DNA of 64,000 bases. It comes from Bauldia sp965232525. Its GTDB lineage: Bacteria; Pseudomonadota; Alphaproteobacteria; Rhizobiales; Kaistiaceae. The notes below the pieces were generated by a model. It made no database searches and had not been told where the DNA came from. It saw nothing but the letters and a program-made list of their open reading frames with translations. Numbering within the stretch: position 1 is the stretch's first letter; every line of letters starts with the position of its first letter. Below, in pieces: positions 33,439-42,653 of this stretch. Location: positions 3,968,001-4,032,000 of the forward strand of contig NZ_OZ246980.1 in the NCBI RefSeq assembly GCF_965232525.1, read 5' to 3'. The translations under genes were made by a program, and so were the position numbers.

Positions 33439-36400
33439 CTACTCCGCCGCCGACACGCCCTTCGGCCGCTGCCCGAGTTCCTCAGGCGTCGGGGTTAGCC
33501 CTAGCGGCGTGCCTTCCGCCGCGGCAAGTTCGCGCTCCAGCCGCTGGGTCTCGGCGATCCGCGGTTTGGTCAGCCGCGCCAGCAGGCTGAACACCACCGG
33601 GGTCAGAAAAAGGGTCGCCAGCGTCGCGATGCCGAGACCGCCAACGATGATGGTGCCGAGCGCCCGGCGGGCTTCCGATCCCGCCCCGGTGGTCAAGAGC
33701 AGCGGCAGGCCGCTCAGCACCGTCGAGATCATGGTCATCACCACCGGCCGGAGCCGGATGACGGCGGCGTCGAAGATCGCATCGCGCACCGATTGCCCCT
33801 GATCGCGCAGCTGGTTGGCGAACTCGACGATCAGGATGCCGTTCTTGGCCATCAGCCCGACTAACAGCACCAGCCCGATCTGGCTGTAGATGTTGAGCGA
33901 GCCGCCGGTGACCAGAATCGCGAACACCGCCGCCGCCAGGCCGAACGGCACGGTGGCGATCAGGATCAGCGCCGAGACGAAACTCTCGAACTGGGCGGCG
34001 AGCACCAGGAAGACGATGATCAGCGCGAAGATGAAGGTCTGCAGCACGCCGGACGACGCCCGGTCGAGCTCGCGCGCCTCGCCGGAATAGAGGATCGTCA
34101 TGCCGGGCGGCAGCGTCGCTTCGGCGATTTCCGAGAGCCGGTCCATCGCTTGGCGGAGATCAACATCGTCGCCGAGCCCGGCGGTCATCGGCACGGCCCG
34201 GCGCTGGTCCTGGCGCTGGAGGTTCGGCGCCACCGCGGTTTCCTCGAAGGTCACCAGCGAGGCGAGCGGCACCATCCGCCCGCTCGATGAGCGCAGTTCG
34301 ATCCGGTCGAGGCCGGACGGGTCCTGGATCATCCCTTCCGGCGCCTGCAGGCGGATCTCGATCGCATCGTCGCCGACATAGAAGTTGCCGAGGTCGCGAC
34401 CGTCGAGCAGGGTCTGGACCACCGAGGCGATATCGCCGACCGGGATGCCGAGATCGGCGGCCCGCTCCCGGTCGATCACGATCGAGACCTGCGGCTGGGT
34501 CGTGTCGTAGTCGAGCCGGATGTTGCCGAAGGTCGGATCGCCGGTCATGGCGTCTTCCAGCTCGTCGGCGGCGATGGCGATCGCGTCGTAGTCCGGCCCG
34601 GCCACCGCGAAGCGTAAACCCTGACCGCCGCCGCGGATACCGAGGCTGTTGGGGGTGCGCGCGAACACCTGGATGCCGGGGATTTGGCCGAGCCGCTGGT
34701 TGATGTCGGCGGTGATCTCCTGCTGGCTGCGCGCCCGCTCCTCCCACGGCGCCAGCCGCACGAACATGAACCCGCCGCCGCCGAAGCCGCGCGCGGTGGC
34801 GAACACGGTTTCCGCCTCGCCGCTGTCGATGAAGGGCTGCAGCGCGTCCTCGGCCATGCGGATTTGCGCCGCGGTGTAGTCGACGGTGGCCCCCTGCGGC
34901 GCCCGCACCGAGATCGGGATGAAGCCGCGGTCCTCGGTCGGGGTCAGTTGCGACGGCAGGGTGGCGAACGCGATCACCGCCGCCGCCGCGAACACGCCCG
35001 CAATCGTCAGCACCACGATCGGCGCATCGAGAGCGGCGCGCAGCAGCCGCGCATAGACTCGCTCGGCGCCGCGACCAACCGCGCTCACCGCCCGGCCGAT
35101 CGGCGTTGCGGTACCCGGCGCCGACGTGCCGATCCAGCGAGACGCCAACATCGGGCAGAGCGTCAGCGCGACGATCGACGACAGCAGCACCGCGAAGGCC
35201 AGCACGAAGCCGAACTCCGAAAACAGCCGTCCGGCGGTACCCGGAAAGAACGAGATCGGAATGAACACCGCGGCCAGCGTCACCGTGGTCGAGATCACCG
35301 CGAAGAACACCTGCCGCGTGCCGATCACCGCCGCCGCCCGCGGGCCCAGCCCGAGGTGGCGCTGGCGCGCGATGTTCTCGACCACCACGATCGCGTCGTC
35401 GACCACCATGCCGGTGGCGAGCACCAGCGCTAAGAGGGTCAGGATGTTGATCGAGAAGCCGGCGAGGTAGATCGCGCCGACGGTGCCGATCAGCGCGATG
35501 GGCAGTGTGATCGCCGGGATGAAGGTGATGCGGACCGACCGCAAGAAGACATAGATGACCGCGACCACGATCAGGATCGCCAGCCCCAGCGTGAAGATCA
35601 CCTCGCCGATCGCGCCGGAGATGAAGATCGCGTCATCCGAGGTCACCGTCAGGGTCACGTCGTCGGGGAGCGAGGCTTGCAGTTCGTCGACCGCGGCGCG
35701 CACCGCGGACGAAATCTCCAGCGTGTTCGAATCAGCCTGGCGGACGATCCCCATGCCGACGCCGCTCGCCCCGTTCATCCGCATCGTCGTCGCCTGCTCG
35801 GCGCGGCTGAACACCACGTCGGCGATATCCCCGATCCGGGTGGTCGGGTTGATCTCGACGGCGGAAATTTCCTCGACCGATTTGGCGCTGGCGTCGGCGC
35901 GCACCAGCAGCGTTTGTGTCGCGTCCGACACCCGCCCGGCGGGGGCGTCGAGGGCGATGTCGCGCAGTGTCGCGATGACGTCGTCGACTGTCAGACCACG
36001 CGCCGCCAGGGCGTCGGGGTCGACGATCACCCGCACCACCGGTTCCCGGTCGCCATAGACCGAAACGTCCGCCACGCCTTCGACCGCGGCGAGACGATCG
36101 ACCACCAAGTCATTGACAAGACGGGTCAATTCGTCGATGGGCCGATCCTCGGAGGTGGCCGACAGGCGCATGATCGCGTCGGAATCGGTGTCCGCCTTGA
36201 CGATCACCGGCGCGTCGGCGTCGTCGGGCAAACTGCGAAGTCCGCCAATGACATCGCGCAAATCGTTCGCAGCGACGTTTAAGTCGGTGGTCTCGCTGAA
36301 CTCGATGGTGATCCGGCTCGATCCGGCCGAACTCCGCGCCGAAATCGTCTCGACGCCCGGCGTGCGCGCCACCGCCCCCTCGACGACCGCGGTGATCTCC

Positions 36401-36606
36401 TTGTCGATCGTCTCGGGCGTCGCCCCACTGTAGTTGGTGCGGATCGAAATCACCGGCCGATCGACGTTCGGTAACTCGCGCACCTCGACCCCTTGGAGGG
36501 CCGCGACACCGGCGACAATGATCAGCAGATTCAGGACGATAGCCAGCACCGGCCGGCGCACGAACAGCGCCGAGACTCCATCCGCGGTCTTGCCGGCCCC
36601 GATCAT
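33439..36606 (-). CDS. RND efflux pump inner-membrane component (HAE1/AcrB type)
   Basis: 1055 residues with the full RND layout: TM1, large periplasmic loop, TM2-6, second loop, TM7-12. The proton-relay pair is Asp403-Asp404 in ATGMVVDDAIVVVEN, and the partner Lys is in LVGLMAKNGILIVEFANQ. It exports drugs or lipophilic compounds using protons, with the membrane-fusion protein encoded just upstream (4-base ATGA overlap). No TolC-like outer-membrane gene is adjacent. Substrate unknown. Confidence 0.93.
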   Translation of the reverse strand: MIGAGKTADGVSALFVRRPVLAIVLNLLIIVAGVAALQGVEVRELPNVDRPVISIRTNYSGATPETIDKEITAVVEGAVARTPGVETISARSSAGSSRITIEFSETTDLNVAANDLRDVIGGLRSLPDDADAPVIVKADTDSDAIMRLSATSEDRPIDELTRLVNDLVVDRLAAVEGVADVSVYGDREPVVRVIVDPDALAARGLTVDDVIATLRDIALDAPAGRVSDATQTLLVRADASAKSVEEISAVEINPTTRIGDIADVVFSRAEQATTMRMNGASGVGMGIVRQADSNTLEISSAVRAAVDELQASLPDDVTLTVTSDDAIFISGAIGEVIFTLGLAILIVVAVIYVFLRSVRITFIPAITLPIALIGTVGAIYLAGFSINILTLLALVLATGMVVDDAIVVVENIARQRHLGLGPRAAAVIGTRQVFFAVISTTVTLAAVFIPISFFPGTAGRLFSEFGFVLAFAVLLSSIVALTLCPMLASRWIGTSAPGTATPIGRAVSAVGRGAERVYARLLRAALDAPIVVLTIAGVFAAAAVIAFATLPSQLTPTEDRGFIPISVRAPQGATVDYTAAQIRMAEDALQPFIDSGEAETVFATARGFGGGGFMFVRLAPWEERARSQQEITADINQRLGQIPGIQVFARTPNSLGIRGGGQGLRFAVAGPDYDAIAIAADELEDAMTGDPTFGNIRLDYDTTQPQVSIVIDRERAADLGIPVGDIASVVQTLLDGRDLGNFYVGDDAIEIRLQAPEGMIQDPSGLDRIELRSSSGRMVPLASLVTFEETAVAPNLQRQDQRRAVPMTAGLGDDVDLRQAMDRLSEIAEATLPPGMTILYSGEARELDRASSGVLQTFIFALIIVFLVLAAQFESFVSALILIATVPFGLAAAVFAILVTGGSLNIYSQIGLVLLVGLMAKNGILIVEFANQLRDQGQSVRDAIFDAAVIRLRPVVMTMISTVLSGLPLLLTTGAGSEARRALGTIIVGGLGIATLATLFLTPVVFSLLARLTKPRIAETQRLERELAAAEGTPLGLTPTPEELGQRPKGVSAAE

Positions 36607-37781
36607 CCGCGCTGCCCCCGGCCCTCGGTCCCGTCGCGATCGCTGACGGCGTCAGGCGCCTGCGCTTCGGGCTCGGCCGCGGGTGGGACCACCCCGCCGA
36701 TCGGCGAAACCGTCTGGCCCTCCCGCAATCCGAGGACCCCTTCGACGATAATCCGATCGTCAGCGGTAAGGTCCCCGGCAACCGTCACCGCGCCGCTGCG
36801 GCGGACGATCACCTGCACCGGGACGCGCGTGACGGCGTCTCCTTCCAGCTTCCAAACGAACGACCCGTCCCGGTCCCACTGGATCGCCAGCGACGGCACC
36901 GCCGGCTGCGGCTCGCTGTCGACCGCCAGGCCGATGTTGACGGCCATCCCCGGCCGCAGATCCTCACCCGGGTTCGGCAAGGTCGCCTCGACCCGCAGTG
37001 TTCGGGTCGTCGCGTCGATCCGATTGTCGATGGCGGTGAGCTCGCCGACGATGGTCTCGCCGGGGAGTGCCGGCGCGGTCGCGGTCACCGCCTGGCCGAG
37101 CGCGATGTCGCGAGCCACCCGCTCCGGCACGTCGAATGACACGGTGATCGACGACAGGTCGGCGAGCGTCGCGATGGTCGTCGACGAGGTGACCAGATCG
37201 CCGGTGGAGATGCTGCTGAGACCGATGACGCCGTCAAACGGCGCCATGATCGAGCGCTTGGCCAATTCGATCTCGGCGCGCCGCAGGTCGATCGCGGCGC
37301 GCTGCTCTTCCCGCCGCGCTTCGGACAACGTCACGGCGGTCACGCTGCCGGTTTCCGAGAGTCGCTCGGTGCGTTCCAGCGTTTCCTGGGCCGACTCAAC
37401 CGCCAGCGCGGCGAGGTCGACGGCAACGCGTTCGTCGTCGTCCTCGAGGTGAACCAGGACCTCGCCGGCCTCGACTTCGCCGCCGGGAACGAAGTTGACC
37501 TCAACCACGATCCCCGTCACCTGCGATTGAAGCGCGACCTCGCGGGCCGCCACGGCGGTACCGATGGCGCGCACCGATGTCCCGGCCGAGTCGATCTCGA
37601 CCGGCGCGGCGACAACCGTCGGCGCGGCGCCGAAGCCCGCGAATCCGCCACCGGGTCTGCCGCCGTCGCTTACCTCCTCCGTGGCACCGAACAGCGCGAC
37701 GGGCCGGTCGTAGATGACCCAGGCGCCGAGGGCGATCAGCATGATCGCTAAGGCAACACCAAGTTGTTTTCCTATCGACAT
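36603..37781 (-). CDS. RND membrane-fusion protein (periplasmic adaptor)
   Basis: 392 residues with an N-terminal membrane anchor (LGVALAIMLIALGAWVIYD). The central part shows the split lipoyl/barrel-sandwich domain (QVTGIVVEVNFVPGGEVEAGEVLVHLEDDD and IMAPFDGVIGLSSISTGDLV) around a helical hairpin, then the beta-barrel domain. It links the RND pump to an outer-membrane channel and is co-transcribed with it. The frame begins at 37781, at the edge of a divergent promoter region. Confidence 0.92.
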   Translation of the reverse strand: MSIGKQLGVALAIMLIALGAWVIYDRPVALFGATEEVSDGGRPGGGFAGFGAAPTVVAAPVEIDSAGTSVRAIGTAVAAREVALQSQVTGIVVEVNFVPGGEVEAGEVLVHLEDDDERVAVDLAALAVESAQETLERTERLSETGSVTAVTLSEARREEQRAAIDLRRAEIELAKRSIMAPFDGVIGLSSISTGDLVTSSTTIATLADLSSITVSFDVPERVARDIALGQAVTATAPALPGETIVGELTAIDNRIDATTRTLRVEATLPNPGEDLRPGMAVNIGLAVDSEPQPAVPSLAIQWDRDGSFVWKLEGDAVTRVPVQVIVRRSGAVTVAGDLTADDRIIVEGVLGLREGQTVSPIGGVVPPAAEPEAQAPDAVSDRDGTEGRGQRG

Positions 37782-37865
37782 GCTCGGCCTTCGGCTCTGC
37801 GGGGAACGCCCGCGGTGGGGACAGTAAGTCTCAAAAACGGCGTCAGCGCATTAACATTCAGTAAT

Positions 37866-37889
37866 AGTTGTCGCGTCGCCGCGACAACT
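37866..37889. promoter_or_regulatory. 10-bp-arm inverted repeat between divergent genes
   Basis: AGTTGTCGCG and CGCGACAACT are exact reverse complements around a 4-base spacer, midway between the efflux adaptor (starts 37781, minus) and hldD (starts 37975, plus). No T tract follows, so it is more likely an operator for the efflux operon than a terminator. The binder is unknown. Confidence 0.5.
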
Positions 37890-37974
37890 GCCGCCCGGGC
37901 TAGTCCGGCTCCGATCGCGGCTTCACGGCCTCGATGCTTGCATTTGTGCGGGGCGCGGGCCATGAGGTCGCGCC

Positions 37975-38922
37975 ATGTTCATCGTCACCGGCGCGGCCGG
38001 ATTCATAGGTTCCAACCTCATTCACGCCCTCAACGATCGGGGCCACAGCGACGTCATTGCTGTCGACGATCTCACCGACGGCCACAAGTTCGAGAACCTG
38101 GTCGGATCGCAAATCGCCGATTTCATCGATGCGCGGGACTTCCGCCAACGCATTCTCGACGGCGCGGATTTCGGCAAAGTCGCCGCCGTCTTCCATCAGG
38201 GGGCGTGCTCGGACACCACCGAGTGGGACGGGCGCTACATGCTCGACACCAACTTTACGGTCTCCAAGGAGTTGTTCGGCTGGTGCCAGGATCACGCGGT
38301 CCCCCTGATCTACGCATCATCGGCGGCGGTGTATGGCGCCTCGACCGATTTCCGCGAGGACACACCGGACCTGCGGCCGCTCAATGTCTATGGCTGGTCG
38401 AAGCTGCTGTTCGACCAGTGGGTCGCCCGCCAGGGGTCGTCGCTTCCGGGCAAGGTGGTCGGTCTGCGGTACTTCAATGTCTATGGCCCGCGTGAGAGCC
38501 ACAAGGGCCGGATGGCCAGCGTCGTCCATCATTTCAGCCGCCAGATCGAAGCCGACGGCCAGGTCAAGGTGTTCGGCGCCTCGCACGGCTTCGACGACGG
38601 TGAGCATCGCCGCGACTTCGTCTTCGTCGGTGACGCGGTCAAGGTGAATCTCTGGGCCTACCAGTCGCCCGAGGCCAGCGGTGTCTACAACGTCGGCACC
38701 GGGACGGGACGCACCTTCAACGATCTCGCCCGTGCGGTCATCGCCTTCCACGGCCGCGGCGCTATCACCTACATCCCCTTCCCCGCCGATCTCAACGATG
38801 CGTATCAGGCGGTCACCACCGCCGACATCGATCGGCTCCGCGGTGCCGGCTACGACGAACCGTTCGCCGCCATCGAGGAAGGCGTCCCGGCGACGCTTGG
38901 AACCAACACGAACGGCGCCTAA
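37975..38922 (+). CDS. hldD: ADP-L-glycero-D-manno-heptose 6-epimerase
   Basis: 315 residues. An extended SDR with the NAD(P) motif GAAGFIGS (residues 6-13), FHQGACSDTTEWDGRYM, the catalytic Y-x3-K in VYGWSKLLFD and the family mark RYFNVYGPRESHKG. It epimerises ADP-D-glycero- to ADP-L-glycero-D-manno-heptose, the last step in making the LPS core heptose donor. It converges with waaC, the two stops overlapping by four bases; the other heptose genes follow at 38.9-42.6 kb. Confidence 0.95.
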   Translation: MFIVTGAAGFIGSNLIHALNDRGHSDVIAVDDLTDGHKFENLVGSQIADFIDARDFRQRILDGADFGKVAAVFHQGACSDTTEWDGRYMLDTNFTVSKELFGWCQDHAVPLIYASSAAVYGASTDFREDTPDLRPLNVYGWSKLLFDQWVARQGSSLPGKVVGLRYFNVYGPRESHKGRMASVVHHFSRQIEADGQVKVFGASHGFDDGEHRRDFVFVGDAVKVNLWAYQSPEASGVYNVGTGTGRTFNDLARAVIAFHGRGAITYIPFPADLNDAYQAVTTADIDRLRGAGYDEPFAAIEEGVPATLGTNTNGA

Positions 38923-39947
38923 GCCGGGGTCACCGTTGCCGCGATCGCGTCGCGCACCTCATCGACGCCAATCGCCTCCATGCAGCAGTGCCCGCGAGCT
39001 TCGCGATCGCAGGTCTTTCGGCGGCAGGGGGCCTCCGGATATGTCGAAGCGATGACCGTCTGCGCCCGCCCGTAGGGTCCAGTCAGCCCCGGATCGGTCG
39101 GGCCGAACATCCAGACGCCGGGCACGTCAAGCGCGGCGGCAAGATGCATCAGGCCGGAGTCGAGCCCGACGGCGAGGTCGGCGCCGGCGATCACGCTGGT
39201 GAGCGCGTCGCCCGACAGAACCTCGGGCAAGACGTGAACGCCGGCGATATCGACAGCAAGCCGCTGCGCCCGTGCCATTTCGTTTGGGCTGCCCCACGGC
39301 AGCACAACGGCGCGGCCGCCGGCGGTCATTTCGGTGAGTAGCGCGCGCCAATTGCGCTCCGGCCAGAGCTTGGTCTCCCAACTCGCCGAATGGATCGCCA
39401 CCGCATAGGGCGCCTCAACACCAAACCGTTGCGCGCCGCCTTTGGACACCGACAAGCCGTACCGCCCCTGCCCGGCCGGCACCGGATAGCCGACCGCGGT
39501 GGCAAGCAGCCGTCGGCTTCGCTCGACCGCATGCATGGCGCGCGGCACCCCGATCCTCCGCGCATAGAGGCGGCTTGCCGCCGATTCGCGCGCGCTTGCC
39601 GCATCGAGCCCGGCGACGCCACGCCCGGCAAGCAACGCCGGCAGCGCACTTTTCATCAACCCCTGCATGTCGACCACATGGTCATAGCGTCGGCGACGCA
39701 GCGCCCGTCCGAGCCGCGCCGATTCCCCCACCAGCCGCGGCCAGTTGGTCGGCCGGGCGCGCAGCCGTCGCTGGGCCAGACTGTGGACGGTCGTCACAGC
39801 GGGATGGAGCGCGACGAATGGCGCAAAGGACTCGTCGACCAGCCAATCGATCTCGACGCCCGGGCGGGCGGCGGCGAGGTCGGTGACCGCCGGAAAGGTG
39901 TGCACGACATCGCCGAACGAAGTCAGTTTGACGATCAGCACCTTCAC
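38919..39947 (-). CDS. waaC: LPS heptosyltransferase (WaaC/heptosyltransferase I-like)
   Basis: 342 residues. The start is GTG at 39947, whose GTGA overlaps the gmhB stop; the long upstream extension of this frame lies inside gmhB. It begins VKVLIVKLTSFGDVVHTFPAVTDL, the GT9 signature, and has the donor-site segment GADLAVGLDSGLMHLAAALDVPGVWMFGPTDP. It transfers heptose from ADP-L,D-heptose to the Kdo of lipid A at the inner face of the inner membrane. The C-terminal CRRKTCDREARGHCCMEAI cysteine-rich tail is unusual but seen in related GT9 enzymes. Confidence 0.9.
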   Translation of the reverse strand: MKVLIVKLTSFGDVVHTFPAVTDLAAARPGVEIDWLVDESFAPFVALHPAVTTVHSLAQRRLRARPTNWPRLVGESARLGRALRRRRYDHVVDMQGLMKSALPALLAGRGVAGLDAASARESAASRLYARRIGVPRAMHAVERSRRLLATAVGYPVPAGQGRYGLSVSKGGAQRFGVEAPYAVAIHSASWETKLWPERNWRALLTEMTAGGRAVVLPWGSPNEMARAQRLAVDIAGVHVLPEVLSGDALTSVIAGADLAVGLDSGLMHLAAALDVPGVWMFGPTDPGLTGPYGRAQTVIASTYPEAPCRRKTCDREARGHCCMEAIGVDEVRDAIAATVTPA

Positions 39948-40534
39948 GGCGATAGCACCGACAGTCCGTCGATCAGGTCGAGCCTGGCGGAGAGATCCCA
40001 CTCGGCGTGGGCGGCGCGCTGTCGCGCACCGTGTCCGGTCAGGACGTGCGCGACGCGCCCGACCCCGGCGGCGTCGGCGGCGCCGAGATCGCTCGGCATG
40101 TCGCCGACCATGACCGAACCGGGCAGGTCGAGGTTCAAACGACGCGCGGCTTCTACGATCATGCCCGGCGCCGGCTTCCGCCAGCCGCAGCGGGCGCCTT
40201 CCTCCGGCGCATGGCCACACACGAGTTCGGCATCGAGCACGATGTCTTCGGCGGCCAGCAGCTCGCGCAGGCGCGCCGCCACCCGCTCGTAGTCCTCCCA
40301 ACCGAAGTACCCGCGCCCGATCCCCGACTGATTGGTAATGAGCACCAGCGCAGAACCGGCGGCGCGAAACCGGTGCAGCGCATCGATAGCATCCGGAAGG
40401 AGCACCACATCGTTCGGGTCCGACAGGTAGCCCGGATCGTCAATCAGCGTTCCGTCGCGATCGAGAAACAGCGCCGGACTGGAGCGCCGCGGCGACGGCG
40501 CAAGATGGACCCGATGCATGTCCTCCAACGCCAA
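39944..40534 (-). CDS. gmhB: D-glycero-beta-D-manno-heptose 1,7-bisphosphate 7-phosphatase
   Basis: 196 residues. HAD-superfamily phosphatase with the nucleophile motif FLDRDGTLI near residue 23, followed by ITNQSGIGRGYF (motif II), KPAPGMI (motif III Lys) and VMVGDMPSDLGAA (motif IV), and the zinc-loop-like CGHAPEEGARCGW. It removes the 7-phosphate before adenylylation by HldE. It follows gmhA after 4 bases and overlaps waaC by 4. Confidence 0.93.
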   Translation of the reverse strand: MALEDMHRVHLAPSPRRSSPALFLDRDGTLIDDPGYLSDPNDVVLLPDAIDALHRFRAAGSALVLITNQSGIGRGYFGWEDYERVAARLRELLAAEDIVLDAELVCGHAPEEGARCGWRKPAPGMIVEAARRLNLDLPGSVMVGDMPSDLGAADAAGVGRVAHVLTGHGARQRAAHAEWDLSARLDLIDGLSVLSP

Positions 40535-40538
40535 CCCA

Positions 40539-41135
40539 CTACTCCGGCGTGAACGCAGTATCGATCGCGGCGCACAGGAGGTGATAAAGGAAGACGTGGG
40601 CTTCCTGTATCAGGAACGTCCTGTCGGCGGGCACGACCAGGCAGTGGTCGGCGAGGTCGCGGGCTGCCACCGCACCTCCGTCGCGGCCCGTGAAGCAGGC
40701 CGTTTTGAGTTCCATTGCCCGCGCAACGACCAGCGCTTCGACGACACTGGGCGACGTTCCCGACGTGGTGAGGCCGATCAGCATGTCGCCGGGCCGACCC
40801 AGCGCTTCCACCTGGCGGGCGAAAATCTGGTCGTAGCCGAGGTCGTTGCTCGCCGCCGTCATCGCCGAGGTGTCCGTGGTCAGCGCGATCGCGGGCAGGC
40901 CGGGCCGTGTCGTCTCGAAGCGGACCATAAGTTCGGTTGAGATGTGCTGGGCATCGGCGGCGCTGCCGCCATTGCCGCACAGCAGGAGCTTGCCCCCGGC
41001 GCGGAGCACCGATATAGCCGCTTCCGAAAGCGCCACGGTGGGTTCGATCAGCGCCTCGAGTCGTTCAAAGACAGCGCGATGGTCGTCGAGTCGCCGCCTG
41101 AAATTCGCCGTCACCGCGGCGCGGTCGGGGTTCAT
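40539..41135 (-). CDS. gmhA: Sedoheptulose 7-phosphate isomerase
   Basis: 198 residues of the SIS fold with LLLCGNGGSAADAQHISTELMVRFE, the GmhA signature, and LTTDTSAMTAASNDLGYDQIF and LTTSGTSPSV. It converts sedoheptulose 7-phosphate to D-glycero-D-manno-heptose 7-phosphate, the first step of the pathway. It leads the gmhA-gmhB-waaC operon and is divergent from hldE, with 47 bases between starts. Confidence 0.95.
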   Translation of the reverse strand: MNPDRAAVTANFRRRLDDHRAVFERLEALIEPTVALSEAAISVLRAGGKLLLCGNGGSAADAQHISTELMVRFETTRPGLPAIALTTDTSAMTAASNDLGYDQIFARQVEALGRPGDMLIGLTTSGTSPSVVEALVVARAMELKTACFTGRDGGAVAARDLADHCLVVPADRTFLIQEAHVFLYHLLCAAIDTAFTPE

Positions 41136-41182
41136 GGGTCATTACCTTCGGGAAAAAGCGCCGGAAACGGGTCCAAACAACG

Positions 41183-42622
41183 ATGGATGCTAGCGTTATA
41201 GACCGGCTGGCTCAAGCAAGCGTCATCGTCGTCGGCGATGTCCTGCTCGACCGGTTCATCGAAGGCACCGTCGGCCGGGTTTCGCCGGAAGCGCCGGTGC
41301 CTGTGGTCGATCACGCCTCCGAACGGCATCGCCTGGGCGGCGCGGCTAACGTCGCCGCCAACCTGCTTGTCTACGGCGCCCGGGTAACGATGGTCGGTGT
41401 CACCGGCGACGACGCGCCGGCGCGGGAGTTGGAGCGCCTGTGCGCGAGTTTCAATCGCCTCGATGCGCGCCTGATCGCCGATCCGGATCGGCCGACCACC
41501 GTGAAGACGCGTTTTCTCAGCGGTTGGCAGCAACTTCTCCGGGTCGACAACGAAACGACTCATCCGCTGTCAGAACCGATCGCCGATGCCCTGGTGGCCG
41601 CCACCACGGACGCCTTGCCGCGCTCCGATGCCCTCGTCCTCTCCGACTACGATAAGGGCGTCTTCGAACGATCGACGATCCGCCGCCTCATCGATGCGGC
41701 ACGGGAGGCCGGCGTTCCGGTTGTCGTCGATCCCAAGAAAATCGAACCGGCCGCGTTCTCCGGAGCCGCATTGTTCAAACCGAATGCGCTGGAACTTGCA
41801 CGGTTCACCGGCCTCGCCATCGACTCCGATGCCGGCGCGGAGGCGGCCTGTCGCCAGATCATCGACACGGTCGACATCGGCGCTGTACTGGTGACCCGTG
41901 GCGCCTCCGGCATGACGCTTGTCGAGCGTCAAAGTCCAGCGGTCCACGTCAGGGCGGAAACCCGCCGCGTGTTCGATGTCAGCGGAGCCGGTGATACCGC
42001 GGCCGCAACACTTGCGGCCGCGCTCGCTACCCGGTTGCCGCTGCCGGATGCGATCCGCATCGCCAACGCCGCGTCCGGTATCGCCGTCGGTAAACCCGGC
42101 CCGGCAACCGTCGAACCAAGGGAACTCAAGCAGGCGCTCGGCCTCGAAACCGCGGCCAATGTCCTTAGCGGCAAGGACGTTTCGGACCGGATCGCCGCCT
42201 GGCGCGATCAAGGCCTGGTGGTCGGGTTCACCAATGGCTGCTTCGATTTGCTCCACCGGGGCCATCTCTATTCGCTCGAGCAAGCGGCGCGCCGCGTCGA
42301 CCGGCTGATCGTCGGTGTCAACACCGACGCCTCGGCGACCCGGCTGAAGGGACCGGACCGGCCGGTCCAGGACCTGGAGACGCGAGCGGCCGTACTCGCC
42401 GCGCTGCGATTTGTCGATCTCGTCGTCCCATTCGACACCGACACACCCGCCGAACTCATCGACCGGGTTCAGCCGGACATCCTGTTCAAGGGCAGCGACT
42501 ACCAGGACAAGGAAGTGGTCGGCAGTTCCGTCGTCAACGCCCGCGGAGGGCGCGTCGAACTAATCCCGCTGCTTCCAGGCTATTCGACCACCGATACGAT
42601 CGGCCGCTTGCGTCGATCCTAA
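41183..42622 (+). CDS. hldE: Bifunctional heptose-7-phosphate kinase / heptose-1-phosphate adenylyltransferase
   Basis: 479 residues. Residues 1-320 are a PfkB/ribokinase kinase (VVGDVLLDRFIEGTVGRVSPEAPVPV, RLGGAANVAANL, and the catalytic VSGAGDTAAATLAAAL). Residues about 345-479 are a cytidylyltransferase-like domain with the HxGH-type motif GCFDLLHRGHLYSLEQA and PEDILFKGSDY-like PDILFKGSDYQDKEVVGS. It makes the 1,7-bisphosphate and later ADP-heptose. Its stop is inside a 19-base tandem duplication shared with the end of the convergent regulator gene. Confidence 0.95.
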   Translation: MDASVIDRLAQASVIVVGDVLLDRFIEGTVGRVSPEAPVPVVDHASERHRLGGAANVAANLLVYGARVTMVGVTGDDAPARELERLCASFNRLDARLIADPDRPTTVKTRFLSGWQQLLRVDNETTHPLSEPIADALVAATTDALPRSDALVLSDYDKGVFERSTIRRLIDAAREAGVPVVVDPKKIEPAAFSGAALFKPNALELARFTGLAIDSDAGAEAACRQIIDTVDIGAVLVTRGASGMTLVERQSPAVHVRAETRRVFDVSGAGDTAAATLAAALATRLPLPDAIRIANAASGIAVGKPGPATVEPRELKQALGLETAANVLSGKDVSDRIAAWRDQGLVVGFTNGCFDLLHRGHLYSLEQAARRVDRLIVGVNTDASATRLKGPDRPVQDLETRAAVLAALRFVDLVVPFDTDTPAELIDRVQPDILFKGSDYQDKEVVGSSVVNARGGRVELIPLLPGYSTTDTIGRLRRS

Positions 42623-42653
42623 TCGTCTGCGCCGATCCTAATCGTCCGCGCCG
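42616..42653. repeat. 19-bp imperfect tandem duplication at convergent stop codons
   Basis: The GATCCTAATCGTC-GCGCC unit is repeated directly with one mismatch. The first copy holds the hldE stop and the second the stop of the GntR gene on the other strand. Confidence 0.75.

Noticed and set aside
38919..40301. 460-codon version of the heptosyltransferase reading frame
   Set aside because: The first 118 codons lie inside gmhB in another frame and look like shadow sequence; the GTG at 39947 in a GTGA overlap is the natural start.
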